A program made the translations under genes and the position numbers. DNA of 64,000 nt from Collimonas antrihumi (lineage in GTDB: Bacteria; Pseudomonadota; Gammaproteobacteria; Burkholderiales; Burkholderiaceae_D), in the NCBI RefSeq assembly GCF_018304965.1, contig NZ_JAGQED010000019.1, positions 23,728 through 87,727 of the forward strand, read 5' to 3'. The notes under the pieces are model-generated. The model was not told the origin of the DNA and ran no database searches. It saw nothing but the letters and a program-made list of their open reading frames with translations. Below, in pieces: positions 17,460 through 27,970 of this stretch (positions are counted from its first letter, which is position 1; each line of letters opens with the position of its first letter).

Positions 17460-18653
17460 GTGTTCAATGCAATTCTCGATTTCCTGTCGAATGGCGTAAC
17501 AGGCGCAAGCGCCTGGCAAGTGGTCGTGTTCACGCTGGTCGTGACGCACATCACGATCGCTGCAGTGACTATTTTCCTGCATCGCGGCCAGGCCCATCGC
17601 GCCTTGGATCTGCACGCCATTCCAAGTCATTTTTTCCGTTTCTGGCTGTGGCTGACGACGGGCATGGTCACCAAGGAATGGGCAGCCATCCATCGCAAGC
17701 ATCATGCAAAATGCGATACCGAGGAAGATCCGCATAGCCCGGTTACGCGCGGCATCAAGAAAGTATTCTGGGAAGGCGCGGAGCTGTATCGCGCAGAATC
17801 GAAGAACCTGGAAACCATGGAAAAATTCGGCCATGGCACACCGGACGACTGGATCGAAAGAAACGTCTATACCAAACGCAGCGCCTGGGGCATTGTGTTG
17901 ATGCTGTTTGTCGACGTCATGCTGTTCGGCGTGGTCGGCCTCAGCGTCTGGGCTGTGCAAATGGTCTGGATTCCGATTACTGCTGCCGGCATCATCAACG
18001 GCATCGGCCACTATTGGGGCTATCGCAACTACGACTGTAACGATGCCGCTACCAACATCATCCCGTTCGGTATCATCATCGGCGGCGAAGAGCTGCACAA
18101 CAACCACCACACATTCGGCACTTCGGCCAAATTGTCGTCGAAGTGGTATGAATTCGACATCGGCTGGATGTATATCCGGATTCTGGAAATCTGCGGTTTG
18201 GCCAAGGTCAAGAAAGTAGCTCCTGCACCGAAATTCAACCACGCCAAGCTGGTGCCGGATCTGGATACGCTGCAATCGGTGATCGCCAATCGTTACGACG
18301 TCATGGCAAAGTATGCAAAATCGTTGAAGAGCGCCTGGCACGAAGAACGCAGCCATTTGACCGACAAGGCCAAGCTGGGAGCGGGTTTCCTGAAGTCGTC
18401 GAAAAAATTGTTGCAACGTGAGCCGACCAAACTGGAAGCGCCGCAAAAGCAGCAGCTGACAGAGTTGTTCCTGCATAGCAAAGCGCTGCAAACCATGCAC
18501 GAGATGCGGGTTGAGCTGGGCGCAATCTGGGAGCGTTCGCATTTCACGCGCGATCAGTTGCTGCATCAATTGCAGGACTGGTGCGCACGTGCCGAAGCTT
18601 CCGGTATCAAGTCGTTGCAGGATTTCTCGCTGCGTTTGCGTAGTTATTCCTGA
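17460..18653 (+). CDS. Membrane fatty acid desaturase
   Basis: A 397-residue di-iron membrane desaturase. The three histidine boxes are HRGQAH (41-46), HRKHH (78-82) and HNNHH (about 214-218), spaced as in acyl-CoA delta-9 desaturases. Hydrophobic stretches flank them. The C-terminal 130 residues are a charged helical extension of unknown role. The start is GTG at 17460, with GGAG upstream. It introduces double bonds into acyl chains and so helps set membrane fluidity. A strong terminator follows. Confidence 0.92.
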   Translation: MFNAILDFLSNGVTGASAWQVVVFTLVVTHITIAAVTIFLHRGQAHRALDLHAIPSHFFRFWLWLTTGMVTKEWAAIHRKHHAKCDTEEDPHSPVTRGIKKVFWEGAELYRAESKNLETMEKFGHGTPDDWIERNVYTKRSAWGIVLMLFVDVMLFGVVGLSVWAVQMVWIPITAAGIINGIGHYWGYRNYDCNDAATNIIPFGIIIGGEELHNNHHTFGTSAKLSSKWYEFDIGWMYIRILEICGLAKVKKVAPAPKFNHAKLVPDLDTLQSVIANRYDVMAKYAKSLKSAWHEERSHLTDKAKLGAGFLKSSKKLLQREPTKLEAPQKQQLTELFLHSKALQTMHEMRVELGAIWERSHFTRDQLLHQLQDWCARAEASGIKSLQDFSLRLRSYS

Positions 18654-18670
18654 ACCAGGATGAATTCAAG

Positions 18671-18703
18671 AAAACGGCCCATGTAAATTGGGCCGTTTTT
18701 TTT
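18671..18703. terminator. Terminator between the desaturase and LysR genes
   Basis: AAAACGGCCC (18671-18680) pairs with GGGCCGTTTT (18690-18699), followed by a T-run. A-rich and T-rich flanks let it serve both converging genes. Confidence 0.9.
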
Positions 18704-18725
18704 GCCTGGCGAGTTGTTTCAAGAT

Positions 18726-19583
18726 TTATTTAAAGGCTTTTCCGAATTCTTCCTGAATAGATTTGACGACGGCGCGTATGGCGGCCGAGCCTTTCAAGTC
18801 GGCATGCCAGACCAGCCATGCATCTCGCGACACCGGCTGCTGATCCGGTATCGCCGGAGCCAGGACTGGATCATCCTCCGCCATGAACGTTGGCAGCATT
18901 GCTACGCCACCGCCAGCACGCGCCAGTGCGTGCTGGATATCCAGAGTTGTCACCCGAAAGCCAAGGGATCCACCAGCCATTTGCCGGATAAGGGCAGCCT
19001 GCTGCGACGCGGCATCCATGCTCGCGACATAGCCAATGTAGGCCCAGTGTTCCGGTGGCGTCTGGTTGAGATATGCCGGGCTGGCATACAGGCGAAATGT
19101 AAGTTCTGCGAGCTTTACGACAATGAAATCACCTTCGGTGGGCCGGTTGAGGCGGATGGCTATGTCGGCTTCGCGCCGTTCCAGCGAGACCTGGCGTGTT
19201 TCGCCGAGAATGCAGATGTTGAGGCCGGGGTGTTGCTTGCGCAGGGCTACAAGTGGTCGCGCCAGCATCGCCGCAGCTAAGGCTGGCGGTGCGCTGATAG
19301 TGACATGCCCTGCAACTTCCGAACGTGCGCCATCGGCTGCGCGGTTAATCGCCTGCGCGTCTTTCTCCATATGCTCGACCAAAGCCGCAATGCGTTCGCC
19401 ATCCGCCGTCAATGACAATCTGCGGCCACGTCGATCTACCAGTTTGAGATTTAATTCGGTTTCTAGCGCGGCAATGCGGCGCGCGATGGTCGCATGTTCG
19501 ACATGGAGCTGTCGCGCTGCGCCGGATAAAGTGCCAGCCTGCGCCAGTGCAGCGAAATGCCGAAGATTTTCCCAGTCAGCCAT
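18726..19583 (-). CDS. LysR-family transcriptional regulator
   Basis: A 285-residue LysR-type regulator. The N-terminal winged helix is ADWENLRHFAALAQAGTLSGAARQLHVEHATIARRIAALE, followed by the substrate-binding effector domain. The ATG at 19583 gives the family-typical start; a GTG at 19598 would add five residues. It diverges from the quinone oxidoreductase gene with a roughly 100-bp shared promoter region, the usual LysR arrangement, so it probably regulates that gene. The effector is unknown. Confidence 0.88.
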   Translation of the reverse strand: MADWENLRHFAALAQAGTLSGAARQLHVEHATIARRIAALETELNLKLVDRRGRRLSLTADGERIAALVEHMEKDAQAINRAADGARSEVAGHVTISAPPALAAAMLARPLVALRKQHPGLNICILGETRQVSLERREADIAIRLNRPTEGDFIVVKLAELTFRLYASPAYLNQTPPEHWAYIGYVASMDAASQQAALIRQMAGGSLGFRVTTLDIQHALARAGGGVAMLPTFMAEDDPVLAPAIPDQQPVSRDAWLVWHADLKGSAAIRAVVKSIQEEFGKAFK

Positions 19584-19686
19584 TGTTAAAATTTGCACAT
19601 AAGATGATAAATATTAGGGAATTTTCAAACAAAGCACAATCAATCAAAATAAGCCCAACTGTTAACAGGCTCTAATGGAGGACAAG

Positions 19687-20676
19687 ATGAACAAAATCGA
19701 TCAAATGGTCAGAATGACGGGTGTGGGTGGCACAGATCAACTCGAAGTCGTTACCTGCCAGTCGCAATTGCAGTTACCGGGCCCGGGCGAAGTGCGTATC
19801 AGGCACGAGGCAATTGGCGTCAACTTCATCGACATATATCATCGCACCGGCCTTTATCCGCTTGCAACGTTGCCAGCGGTCCTTGGCGTCGAAGGTGCGG
19901 GAACGATCGACGCCATCGGGGACGGCGTCGAACATCTCGCCATCGGCGACCGTATCGCTTATGCCGGTGCGCCGGTCGGCGCCTATGCTGCAACGCGCTT
20001 GCTACCACAGGAAAGGGCGATTCTTTTGCCTGAGAACATCAGCACGCGCCTGGCCGCCGCCTCGATGCTGCGAGGGCTGACTGCGCATATGCTGCTCACT
20101 CGCACTTACCAGGTCAGCGCAGGCAGCACGATCCTCATCCACGCTGCTGCCGGTGGCTTGGGTGCGCTGCTGGTGCGTTGGGCCAAGCACCTTGGTGCAA
20201 CAGTGATCGGCACTGCCGGATCTGCCGAAAAGGCGCAAATTGCCGAGACATACGGCGCCGATCATGTCATCGTCGGGCGCGATGCCGATATCGTCGCCGA
20301 GGTTGCCGCCCTGACTGGTGGCAAGGGCGTCGATTTCGCGATTGACGGTATCGGCGGCAGCATGCTCCTGAAGACACTTGCATGCGTGCGCCCATTCGGT
20401 ACGGTCGCCAGCATAGGGCAAGCGGCTGGCCCGATAGCGCCGATCAGCGTCGGCGAGTTGGGGCCTCGCCGCTCGCTGTCGCTGGCTCGCCCCAGCATCA
20501 TGGCTTACCTGGCGGACCAGCATACTTATTCAGTCGCATCCGCGGCACTCATCGCCATGATGCAAGCCGGAGTCGTGGCTGAAATCGGCGGTGAATATCC
20601 GCTGGCCGAAGCTGGCAGGGCACACGCCGATCTTGAGGCAGGCCGCAGCACAGGCAGCCTGCTGCTGATCCCGTGA
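19687..20676 (+). CDS. NADPH:quinone oxidoreductase, zinc-independent MDR family
   Basis: A 329-residue medium-chain dehydrogenase/reductase of the quinone oxidoreductase group. The N-terminal substrate domain contains GVNFIDIYHRTGLYPL and the Rossmann domain contains AAAGGLGALLVRWAKHLGATVIGTAGS. It lacks the zinc-ligand set of alcohol dehydrogenases. GGAGG at 19677-19681 supports the ATG at 19687 rather than the upstream ATG at 19675. Its neighbour is the divergent LysR regulator. The physiological substrate is not evident. Confidence 0.88.
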   Translation: MNKIDQMVRMTGVGGTDQLEVVTCQSQLQLPGPGEVRIRHEAIGVNFIDIYHRTGLYPLATLPAVLGVEGAGTIDAIGDGVEHLAIGDRIAYAGAPVGAYAATRLLPQERAILLPENISTRLAAASMLRGLTAHMLLTRTYQVSAGSTILIHAAAGGLGALLVRWAKHLGATVIGTAGSAEKAQIAETYGADHVIVGRDADIVAEVAALTGGKGVDFAIDGIGGSMLLKTLACVRPFGTVASIGQAAGPIAPISVGELGPRRSLSLARPSIMAYLADQHTYSVASAALIAMMQAGVVAEIGGEYPLAEAGRAHADLEAGRSTGSLLLIP

Positions 20677-20712
20677 TGGCCGGTCGAGGAGTTTAACGGA
20701 AGGGCCAGACGT

Positions 20713-20752
20713 AAAAAAGCCCCGCGAGACTGATGTCTTGCGGGGCTTTTTT
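20713..20752. terminator. Bidirectional terminator between qor and rpmG
   Basis: AAAAAAGCCCCGC...GCGGGGCTTTTTT forms a long stem with A- and T-runs on either side. It serves both the oxidoreductase gene (plus) and the rpmB-rpmG transcript (minus). Confidence 0.93.
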
Positions 20753-20767
20753 GCAGAGCAGGATCAA

Positions 20768-20935
20768 TTACTTGATCTTGGTCTCTTTGTATTCAACATG
20801 CTTACGAACCTTCGGGTCGAACTTCATGATCGACATTTTTTCCGGGGTTGTACGCTTGTTTTTCGTAGTTGTGTAGAAATGACCGGTACCTGCGGTCGAT
20901 TCCAGCTTGATTTTGTCGCGGCCTGATTTCGCCAT
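20768..20935 (-). CDS. rpmG: 50S ribosomal protein L33
   Basis: A 55-residue ribosomal protein, [20 protein letters not shown] followed by [20 protein letters not shown], the cysteine-free form of L33. It binds 23S rRNA near the E site. It follows rpmB by 22 bp in the usual L28-L33 pair and ends before a strong terminator. Confidence 0.97.
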   Translation of the reverse strand: MAKSGRDKIKLESTAGTGHFYTTTKNKRTTPEKMSIMKFDPKVRKHVEYKETKIK

Positions 20936-20957
20936 GATTCTTCCTTTATTCTGCTAG

Positions 20958-21194
20958 TTAGACTTTTTCGCCACGAGCGCGCAAATCGGTCAACACGGCA
21001 TCAATGCCGATTTTGTCGATTACGCGCAGACCGGCGTTGGACAAGCGCAGGGAGACCCAGCGATTTTCAGACTCAACGAAAATGCGGCGATTTTGCAAGT
21101 TAGGCAAAAAGCGACGTTTCGTCTTGTTGTTTGCATGGGAAACGTTGTTGCCGACCATCGGCCCCTTCCCGGTGACTTGGCAGACACGTGCCAT
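20958..21194 (-). CDS. rpmB: 50S ribosomal protein L28
   Basis: A 78-residue L28 starting [20 protein letters not shown] and containing the typical [13 protein letters not shown] segment. It is the first gene of the rpmB-rpmG operon, with AGGAG-like bases just upstream of the ATG. Confidence 0.97.
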   Translation of the reverse strand: MARVCQVTGKGPMVGNNVSHANNKTKRRFLPNLQNRRIFVESENRWVSLRLSNAGLRVIDKIGIDAVLTDLRARGEKV

Positions 21195-21328
21195 GTTTTT
21201 ACTCCTAAAAGATTTCCGAAACTGGAAAAAAGGTGAGTATATATAAAAAAATGAGATTTTTCAATGACTTGCGAAAAACAATTGTGTCTTCTGCGCCTTT
21301 CCGGATTTAACAATTTGAAATCGGGAGT

Positions 21329-22003
21329 TTACAGCTGGCCATGCTCCGCAAACGAGTGCACCTGGGTCCCGGCTACGATGAAGTGATCAAGCACCCTGAC
21401 GTCGATCAGGTCCAGCGCCTGCTTTAAGGTATGGGTTAATTTACGATCGGCGGCGCTGGGCTCCAGTGTCCCGGACGGGTGATTATGCGCCAGCATGACG
21501 CTGGCGGCATTGTGCGCCAATGCCGCTTTCACCACCTCCCGCGGATAAACGCTGGCATGGGTCAAGGTGCCGCGGAATAATTCTTCAGCGCAGATCAGAC
21601 GATTTTTGACATCCAGGAACAGTACCAGAAACGATTCATAAGGTTTGTTGGTCAACAACAGTTGCAGATACTGTTTGACGGCGGCCGGGGCGTCGAAACT
21701 GTTGCCGGTTTGCAGTTCTTCCACCAGCGAGCGCCTGCCCAGTTCCAATATGGCCTGCAGTTGGGCGAATTTGGCCGGCCCGAGGCCGTTGATGGTACAG
21801 AAATCGCTGAGCGGAGCGGAAAACAGGCGATTCAGCGAGCCGAAATGGGTAGTCATCTCGCGTCCCAGGTCGACTGCACTTTTGCCGGCAGCGCCGACTC
21901 TGAGAAAGACAGCCAGCAGTTCTGCATCGGACAGTGCTTGCGAGCCGAATTTAATCAGGCGTTCGCGTGGTCTTTGATCTGCCGGCCAGTCGGTAATTGC
22001 CAT
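21329..22003 (-). CDS. radC: RadC-family JAB/MPN domain protein
   Basis: A 224-residue RadC/UPF0758 protein. The N-terminal part has a helix-hairpin-helix-like segment ([21 protein letters not shown]). The C-terminal MPN domain carries the metal-binding HNHPSG...D pattern ([19 protein letters not shown]). Once linked to DNA repair, its biochemical role is unsettled. It is not inside a mobile element here and is divergent from fkpB. Confidence 0.92.
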   Translation of the reverse strand: MAITDWPADQRPRERLIKFGSQALSDAELLAVFLRVGAAGKSAVDLGREMTTHFGSLNRLFSAPLSDFCTINGLGPAKFAQLQAILELGRRSLVEELQTGNSFDAPAAVKQYLQLLLTNKPYESFLVLFLDVKNRLICAEELFRGTLTHASVYPREVVKAALAHNAASVMLAHNHPSGTLEPSAADRKLTHTLKQALDLIDVRVLDHFIVAGTQVHSFAEHGQL

Positions 22004-22115
22004 GGTGTAATCAGGATTGGGTTTATAGCCAGCCGCGTCTTATGGCTCAAGGTGGCTTACAATATCATCTTCCGCTTAGTGGTTAATTTTTTGTTAATGG
22101 TGCTTTTGCTTAATC

Positions 22116-22571
22116 ATGCCTAATTCGTCTCTCCCTGTCGTTACCGAAGCTTCCTATCTGACCTTGCACTACCGCCTCGCCTCGCAAGAGGGGGAAGATA
22201 TTGTCAGCACGTTCAAGGAGTCGCCAGCCACGCTGCAGTTCGGCATGGGCCAGCTAGCGCCGTTTCTGGAAACTTGTTTGCTGGGCTTGCCGGAAGGTGC
22301 GCACCAAACCTTCGACCTGCCGCCGGAACAAGCTTTCGGACCGCGCAATCCCGAGCTGATCCAGCGCGTCTCGCGCGCCACATTGCGCGAGAACTCTCAA
22401 TTGGGAGAGGAGTATCGTATAGGTGACCTGGTGGACTTTGCGGCGCCGGGTGGCGGCCGGTTTGCCGGTGTGCTGCGTGAAATAGACGAGCAGGGCGCCT
22501 TATTCGATTTCAATCATCCTCTGGCCGGACAGTCGCTCAAGTTTGAAGTGAAAATCATTGGAATATTGTAA
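22116..22571 (+). CDS. fkpB: FKBP-type peptidyl-prolyl cis-trans isomerase (SlpA/FkpB type)
   Basis: A 151-residue FKBP with an inserted IF domain, as in SlpA. The visible segments are YLTLHYRLA, LQFGMGQLAPFLETCLLGLPEG and PPEQAFGPRNPELIQ, the insert, and the closing strand SLKFEVKIIGI. It acts as a cytoplasmic prolyl isomerase and chaperone. It lies 33 bp upstream of ispH, the same pairing as fkpB-ispH in enterobacteria, so cotranscription is likely. Confidence 0.92.
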   Translation: MPNSSLPVVTEASYLTLHYRLASQEGEDIVSTFKESPATLQFGMGQLAPFLETCLLGLPEGAHQTFDLPPEQAFGPRNPELIQRVSRATLRENSQLGEEYRIGDLVDFAAPGGGRFAGVLREIDEQGALFDFNHPLAGQSLKFEVKIIGIL

Positions 22572-22604
22572 ACAGCGTGTAGTCTGCGGTTGAAGGAAAT
22601 GGAT

Positions 22605-23537
22605 ATGGATAAAGAGATTTTATTGGCACAACCGCGCGGTTTTTGCGCCGGGGTCGACCGCGCGATTGAAATTGTCGAGCGCGCGCTGGAACAATTCGGC
22701 GCACCGATTTATGTACGTCACGAGATTGTCCACAACGCTTACGTGGTGGCGGACCTACGCAATAAAGGCGCCATTTTCATTGAAGAGCTGGCGGATGTCC
22801 CGGCCGGCAATACCGTGATTTTTTCTGCACACGGCGTCTCCAAGGCGGTACAGGAAGAAGCCGAAGTGCGTGGCTTGAAAGTATTCGATGCAACTTGTCC
22901 GCTGGTGACCAAGGTGCACATGGAAGTCGCCAAGATGCGCCGCGAGGGGCGCGAAATAGTCATGATCGGGCATGAGGGCCACCCTGAAGTCGAAGGCACC
23001 ATGGGCCAGACCGAGGGCGGCATGCACCTGGTCGAGACCGTAGCCGATGTCGATAAGCTGCACGTGGCGAATCCCGAGATGCTGGCCTATGTCTCGCAGA
23101 CTACCTTGTCGGTTGACGATACGGCTGATGTGATCGCTGCCCTGAAGCAAAAATTTCCGGCGATTACCGAACCGAAGAAAGGCGACATCTGTTACGCCAC
23201 CACCAATCGCCAACAGGCCGTCAAGTTCATGGCGCCGCAGGTCGATGTGGTGATCGTGGTCGGCAGCCCGAACAGTTCGAACTCCAACCGTTTGCGCGAA
23301 GTGGCCGAGAAAAAGGGCACCGTCGCCTATATGGTGGACAATGCAGAGCAGATAGACCAGGCCTGGCTGCAGGGCAAAAACCGCATCGGCGTCACCGCCG
23401 GCGCGTCGGCGCCCGAGGTGCTGGTGCAAGCCGTGATAGACCGTTTGAAGGCCTACGGCGCCAAGAACGTGCGGACGCTGGACGGCGCCGAAGAGAATGT
23501 CACTTTCCCTATGCCAAAGGGGCTGGCGCGCGCCTGA
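22605..23537 (+). CDS. ispH: 4-hydroxy-3-methylbut-2-enyl diphosphate reductase
   Basis: IspH makes IPP and DMAPP in the last step of the MEP isoprenoid pathway. The three [4Fe-4S] cysteines are in [23 protein letters not shown] and [20 protein letters not shown] and [14 protein letters not shown] complete the active site. The ATG at 22605 has AAGGA 7 bp upstream and gives [17 protein letters not shown] 22599 and TTG 22590 are in frame but overlap that site. 310 residues is normal. Confidence 0.97.
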   Translation: MDKEILLAQPRGFCAGVDRAIEIVERALEQFGAPIYVRHEIVHNAYVVADLRNKGAIFIEELADVPAGNTVIFSAHGVSKAVQEEAEVRGLKVFDATCPLVTKVHMEVAKMRREGREIVMIGHEGHPEVEGTMGQTEGGMHLVETVADVDKLHVANPEMLAYVSQTTLSVDDTADVIAALKQKFPAITEPKKGDICYATTNRQQAVKFMAPQVDVVIVVGSPNSSNSNRLREVAEKKGTVAYMVDNAEQIDQAWLQGKNRIGVTAGASAPEVLVQAVIDRLKAYGAKNVRTLDGAEENVTFPMPKGLARA

Positions 23538-23997
23538 CCTGCACATGGCATAAATGGAATAAATCGCATAAATCGCATCAAACGATCAACAAACAGCCCG
23601 CCAATGCGCATCTCTCGATGCTGATTGGCAGTGCTGTTTTGCGTCAATTTCATTTTTGTCTCAATTCTGATTGTCATCTGCCAAAACTTCTTCGACAAAG
23701 TCGCCCGCCGCGGCTTTCCCGCCCCATTCTGGCGCGAAATTATATTTCGAAGAAGCTCTATTTTTCCATCGATAGTTTTTTGTTTTCCTCGCTATGATTG
23801 CGGCGCTGCGGTTTGATTGTAAAACCCTGTGCGAACCGCGGCCAGAAGGGTAATATTGCAGTACTGTCAGAGTTGTTTATCGCTCAACGTTAGTGATGAT
23901 CCGCACAGTCATGGTGCATTGCCTTCGATGCAAGACACTTAAGATAAAAAACGTTTTTATAAAAGACGTATAGAAGACGTATAGGAGACAAACAAGT
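23538..23997. other. Intergenic region upstream of the liv leader
   Basis: No gene is recognised in these 460 bp. They hold short direct repeats (ATAAATCGC near 23562-23580; GACGTATAG near 23966-23985), an AAAAACGTTTTT palindrome near 23948-23959, and a small TGCAT...ATGCA hairpin near 23910-23935. They probably contain the promoter and 5' leader of the liv operon. Confidence 0.5.
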
Positions 23998-24102
23998 ATG
24001 TGTACCCAGGTCATTTCACTTATTCCGGCTGTTCACGCATGGCCAAATTATCTTTCCAGCTTTCCTCCAGAGGAGCGGATGGGCGTCTCCCAACGGCACT
24101 AG
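23998..24102 (+). CDS. Candidate 34-codon leader ORF upstream of livH
   Basis: An ATG at 23998 is preceded by TAGGAGA (23982-23988) at a usable distance and opens 34 codons beginning MCTQVISLIPAVHAW and ending at TAG 24100-24102. The first 12 codons contain five Val/Ile/Leu. The last codons form the left arm of the hairpin at 24092-24123, so a ribosome finishing this ORF would prevent that hairpin. This is the geometry of a translation-coupled leader, but no homologue is recognised and it could be fortuitous. Confidence 0.4.
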   Translation: MCTQVISLIPAVHAWPNYLSSFPPEERMGVSQRH

Positions 24103-24127
24103 GACTTGATCCCGGGTGCCGTTTTTG
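24092..24127 (+). terminator. Terminator-like hairpin (possible attenuator) before livH
   Basis: AACGGCAC (24092-24099) pairs perfectly with GTGCCGTT (24116-24123), and the second arm runs into a TTTTT tract. It ends about 90 bp upstream of livH and overlaps the end of the small ORF at 23998-24102. Confidence 0.6.
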
Positions 24128-24214
24128 TATCGGGAATGATTTTTGCTGTGCTACCTATGGTCGCAATAGTGTTCTGACCGATTTGAACCAAAACACACAT
24201 AGAACAAGGAAATT

Positions 24215-25144
24215 ATGGATATCTTTATCCAACAAATTATCAACGGCTTGGTGCTGGGAAGCATGTATGCGTTGATCGCCCTCGGTTATACGATGGTATA
24301 CGGCGTGTTGAACCTGATTAACTTCGCCCACGGCGACATCTTGATGATCGGGGCCATGGTTGGCCTGTCGATCCTCAAGCTGCTGCAGCATGTTGCCCCG
24401 GACCTGCCCGGGATTGTCCAGCTGGTGATTGCCATCATCGGCGCGATTCCTGTCTGCGTCATCGTCAGCCTGATCATTGAACGGGTCGCCTACCGGCCGC
24501 TGCGTAATGCGCCGCGACTGGCGCCTCTGATCACTGCGATCGGCGTTTCGATCCTGTTGCAGACGTTTGCCATGATGATCTGGGGCCGCAGCCCGTTGGC
24601 GGTGCCGCAAGTCATGCCGTCCGATCCCGTGCATATCTTCGGCGCCTTGATCTCGCCGACGCAGATCATGCTGCTGGTGCTGGCCGCCGCGTCGATGTTC
24701 GGCCTGGTGATGCTGGTTGAAAAAACCAAGATGGGCCGCGCCATGCGCGCTACCGCGGAAAATCCGCGGGTCGCCGGCCTGATGGGGGTCGATTCCAATC
24801 GCGTCATCGTCATGACCTTCGCCATCGGCGCCGCGCTGGCTGCCGTTGCCGGCGTGATGTGGGGCGCGAACTACTCCTCCGCGCAGTTCGCCATGGGTTT
24901 CGTGCCCGGCTTGAAAGCGTTCTCCGCCGCGGTGCTGGGCGGTATCGGCAATATCTACGGCGCCATGCTGGGGGGTATCTTGCTGGGCCTGATCGAGAGT
25001 CTTGGCGCCGGTTATATCGGCGACCTGACCGGCAATTTCCTCGGTAGTAATTACCAGGATATTTTCGCCTTCGTGGTACTGATCATCGTACTGACGCTGC
25101 GGCCGTCCGGCATCATGGGCGAACGTGTCGCCGATCGCGCTTAA
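24215..25144 (+). CDS. livH: Branched-chain amino acid ABC transporter permease LivH
   Basis: A 309-residue polytopic membrane protein of the LivH family. It begins MDIFIQQIINGLVLGSMYALIALGYTMVYGVLNLINFAHGD, the family hallmark, and has many hydrophobic helices. With LivM it forms the channel for leucine, isoleucine, valine or related substrates. AAGGAAATT precedes the ATG. It is the first gene of livHMGF. No livK substrate-binding protein gene is present in this cluster. Confidence 0.95.
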   Translation: MDIFIQQIINGLVLGSMYALIALGYTMVYGVLNLINFAHGDILMIGAMVGLSILKLLQHVAPDLPGIVQLVIAIIGAIPVCVIVSLIIERVAYRPLRNAPRLAPLITAIGVSILLQTFAMMIWGRSPLAVPQVMPSDPVHIFGALISPTQIMLLVLAAASMFGLVMLVEKTKMGRAMRATAENPRVAGLMGVDSNRVIVMTFAIGAALAAVAGVMWGANYSSAQFAMGFVPGLKAFSAAVLGGIGNIYGAMLGGILLGLIESLGAGYIGDLTGNFLGSNYQDIFAFVVLIIVLTLRPSGIMGERVADRA

Positions 25145-25158
25145 TCCGAGGAGGACAC

Positions 25159-26373
25159 ATGGCTCATTTTTTCGATACTAAAAAGAACCCGACCAAAGCG
25201 TATACCAGCTTGGCGGCCCTCGGCATCCTGCTCGTGATATTCCCTTTTGTTGCCGCCAATTTCGGTAACTCCTGGGTACGTATCATGGACTTCGCGCTGT
25301 TGTACATCATGCTGGCGCTGGGGCTGAACATCGTGGTCGGTTTCGCCGGCCTGCTTGATCTCGGCTACATCGCGTTCTACGCAATCGGCGCCTATATGAC
25401 CGGTTTGCTGGCATCGCCGCAGTTTGCATCGGTGCTGGAATCGTTCGTCAATACCTATCCGGTCGTCGGCGATTTCCTGGTCAAGTTGTACGGTCCGGAA
25501 ATCGTCCAGAACGGCATTCATCTGTCGTTATGGGTGATTGTGCCGTTGGGAGCTGCACTGGCCGGTATGTTCGGTGCGATTCTGGGTGCGCCGACGCTGA
25601 AGCTGCGTGGCGACTATCTGGCCATCGTGACGCTCGGCTTTGGTGAAATCATCCGGATTTTTGTGAATAACCTGAATGCACCGGTGAATATCACCAATGG
25701 TCCGCAAGGTATCAATCTGATTGATCCGATTCGCATTTTCGGGGTATCGCTGGCTGGCGAGCGTGGTTCCAATGCTACGGTTTATTTCGGCAGCTTTGGC
25801 ATGCCATCCGTGAATGCCTACTATTTCCTGTTCCTGGTGCTGTGCATTGCGATCATTTTCATCTCTCTACGTTTGCAGAATTCGCGCCTGGGCCGTGCCT
25901 GGGTGGCGATTCGCGAAGACGAAATTGCCGCCAAGGCGATGGGCATCAACACCCGCAACATGAAGTTGCTGGCGTTCTCCATGGGCGCCTCGTTCGGCGG
26001 TGTGGCCGGCGCCATGTTCGCATCGTTCCAGGGCTTCGTATCGCCGGAATCTTTTTCGCTGACTGAATCGATTGCAGTCCTGGCGATGGTGGTGCTGGGC
26101 GGTATGGGGCATATCCCCGGAGTGGTGCTTGGCGGAGTACTGCTGGCCGCATTGCCGGAAGTGCTGCGGCACACCGTGGAACCGATGCAGATGGCTATTT
26201 TCGGCAAGGTACTGATTGATGCGGAAGTCCTGCGCCAGTTGCTGTACGGCCTGGCGATGGTGGGTATCATGCTGACTCGCCCAGCCGGCTTGTGGCCTGC
26301 GCCCAAGCACGAAGACCGGCCGGATGCCGATATCGATAAACCTACGCTGGCGACCGGCGTGGTAGAGGCTTAA
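25159..26373 (+). CDS. livM: Branched-chain amino acid ABC transporter permease LivM
   Basis: A 404-residue permease of the LivM family, containing LLYIMLALGLNIVVGFAGLLDLGYIAFYAIGAY, the LRGDYLAIVTLGFGEIIRI loop that contacts the ATPases, and IREDEIAAKAMGINTRNMKL. GAGGAG lies just upstream of its ATG. The gap to livH is 14 bp and to livG 9 bp, so they are one transcript. The C-terminal tail is charged and longer than the minimal fold. Confidence 0.95.
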   Translation: MAHFFDTKKNPTKAYTSLAALGILLVIFPFVAANFGNSWVRIMDFALLYIMLALGLNIVVGFAGLLDLGYIAFYAIGAYMTGLLASPQFASVLESFVNTYPVVGDFLVKLYGPEIVQNGIHLSLWVIVPLGAALAGMFGAILGAPTLKLRGDYLAIVTLGFGEIIRIFVNNLNAPVNITNGPQGINLIDPIRIFGVSLAGERGSNATVYFGSFGMPSVNAYYFLFLVLCIAIIFISLRLQNSRLGRAWVAIREDEIAAKAMGINTRNMKLLAFSMGASFGGVAGAMFASFQGFVSPESFSLTESIAVLAMVVLGGMGHIPGVVLGGVLLAALPEVLRHTVEPMQMAIFGKVLIDAEVLRQLLYGLAMVGIMLTRPAGLWPAPKHEDRPDADIDKPTLATGVVEA

Positions 26374-26382
26374 GGAGATCTC

Positions 26383-27152
26383 ATGAGCGCACCAATTATT
26401 TTGAATATCTCCGGCGTCAATAAACGATTTGGCGGTTTGCAAGCATTAGCGGAAGTGAATATCAAGATCCTGCAAGGCCAGATCTACGGTCTGATCGGTC
26501 CTAACGGCGCCGGCAAGACCACTTTCTTCAACGTGATTACAGGTTTGTACCAGGCCGATACCGGCTCCTTCGAGCTGGCCGGCAAACCTTATTCGCCTTC
26601 GGCGCCGCACGAAGTCGCCAAGGCCGGTATTGCCCGTACTTTCCAGAATATCCGCCTGTTTGGCGAGATGACCGTGCTGGAAAACGTCATGGTGGGTTGC
26701 CATGTGCGCACCCATCAAGGCGTGTTCGGCGCCGTGTTCCGGCACAAAGCTGCCCGCTTGGAAGAGCTGGCCATTCGCAAGCGTTCGCAGGAACTGCTGG
26801 ATTTCGTCGGCATCGGCCGCTTTGGCGAGCGCACTGCGCGCCACTTGTCGTATGGCGATCAACGCCGCCTGGAAATCGCCCGGGCGCTGGCTACCGATCC
26901 GCAATTGCTGGCATTGGACGAGCCTGCTGCCGGCATGAACGCCACCGAAAAACTGGCCCTGCGTGAGCTGCTGGTTAAAATCAAGAATGAAGGAAAGACC
27001 ATTTTGCTGATCGAACATGATGTCAAGCTGATGATGGGCTTGTGCGACCGTCTGACGGTACTTGATTACGGCAAGCCGATTGCAGAGGGATTGCCGGCTG
27101 AAATCCAGAAAAACACGGCGGTGATTGAAGCCTATCTGGGAGGTGGTCACTA

Positions 27153-27153
<1 letters not shown>
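26383..27153 (+). CDS. livG: Branched-chain amino acid ABC transporter ATP-binding protein LivG
   Basis: A 256-residue cytoplasmic ABC ATPase. The Walker A is GPNGAGKTTFF (about residues 39-49). The signature appears as LSYGDQRRLEIARAL, a LivG-type variant of LSGGQ, and the Walker B is LLALDEPAAGMN. The C-terminal ENTAVIEAYLG-like segment is family-typical. It overlaps livF by one base (TAATG). Confidence 0.95.
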
Positions 27154-27875
<722 letters not shown>

Positions 27876-27906
27876 CCGAAGAATGTAGCGCTTTCTGTAG
27901 TGCTTT

Positions 27907-27957
27907 AAACCCCGTCACAATACGAGCCTGCGCTCCGGTTGTGGCGGGGTTTCTTGT
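27907..27957. terminator. Terminator after the liv operon
   Basis: AAACCCCGTCACAA pairs with TTGTGGCGGGGTTT (27907-27920 with 27939-27952, one mismatch), followed by CTTGTTT. It lies 31 bp beyond the livF stop and also faces the convergent glycosyltransferase gene. Confidence 0.85.
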
Positions 27958-27970
27958 TTGACGGCGGATG

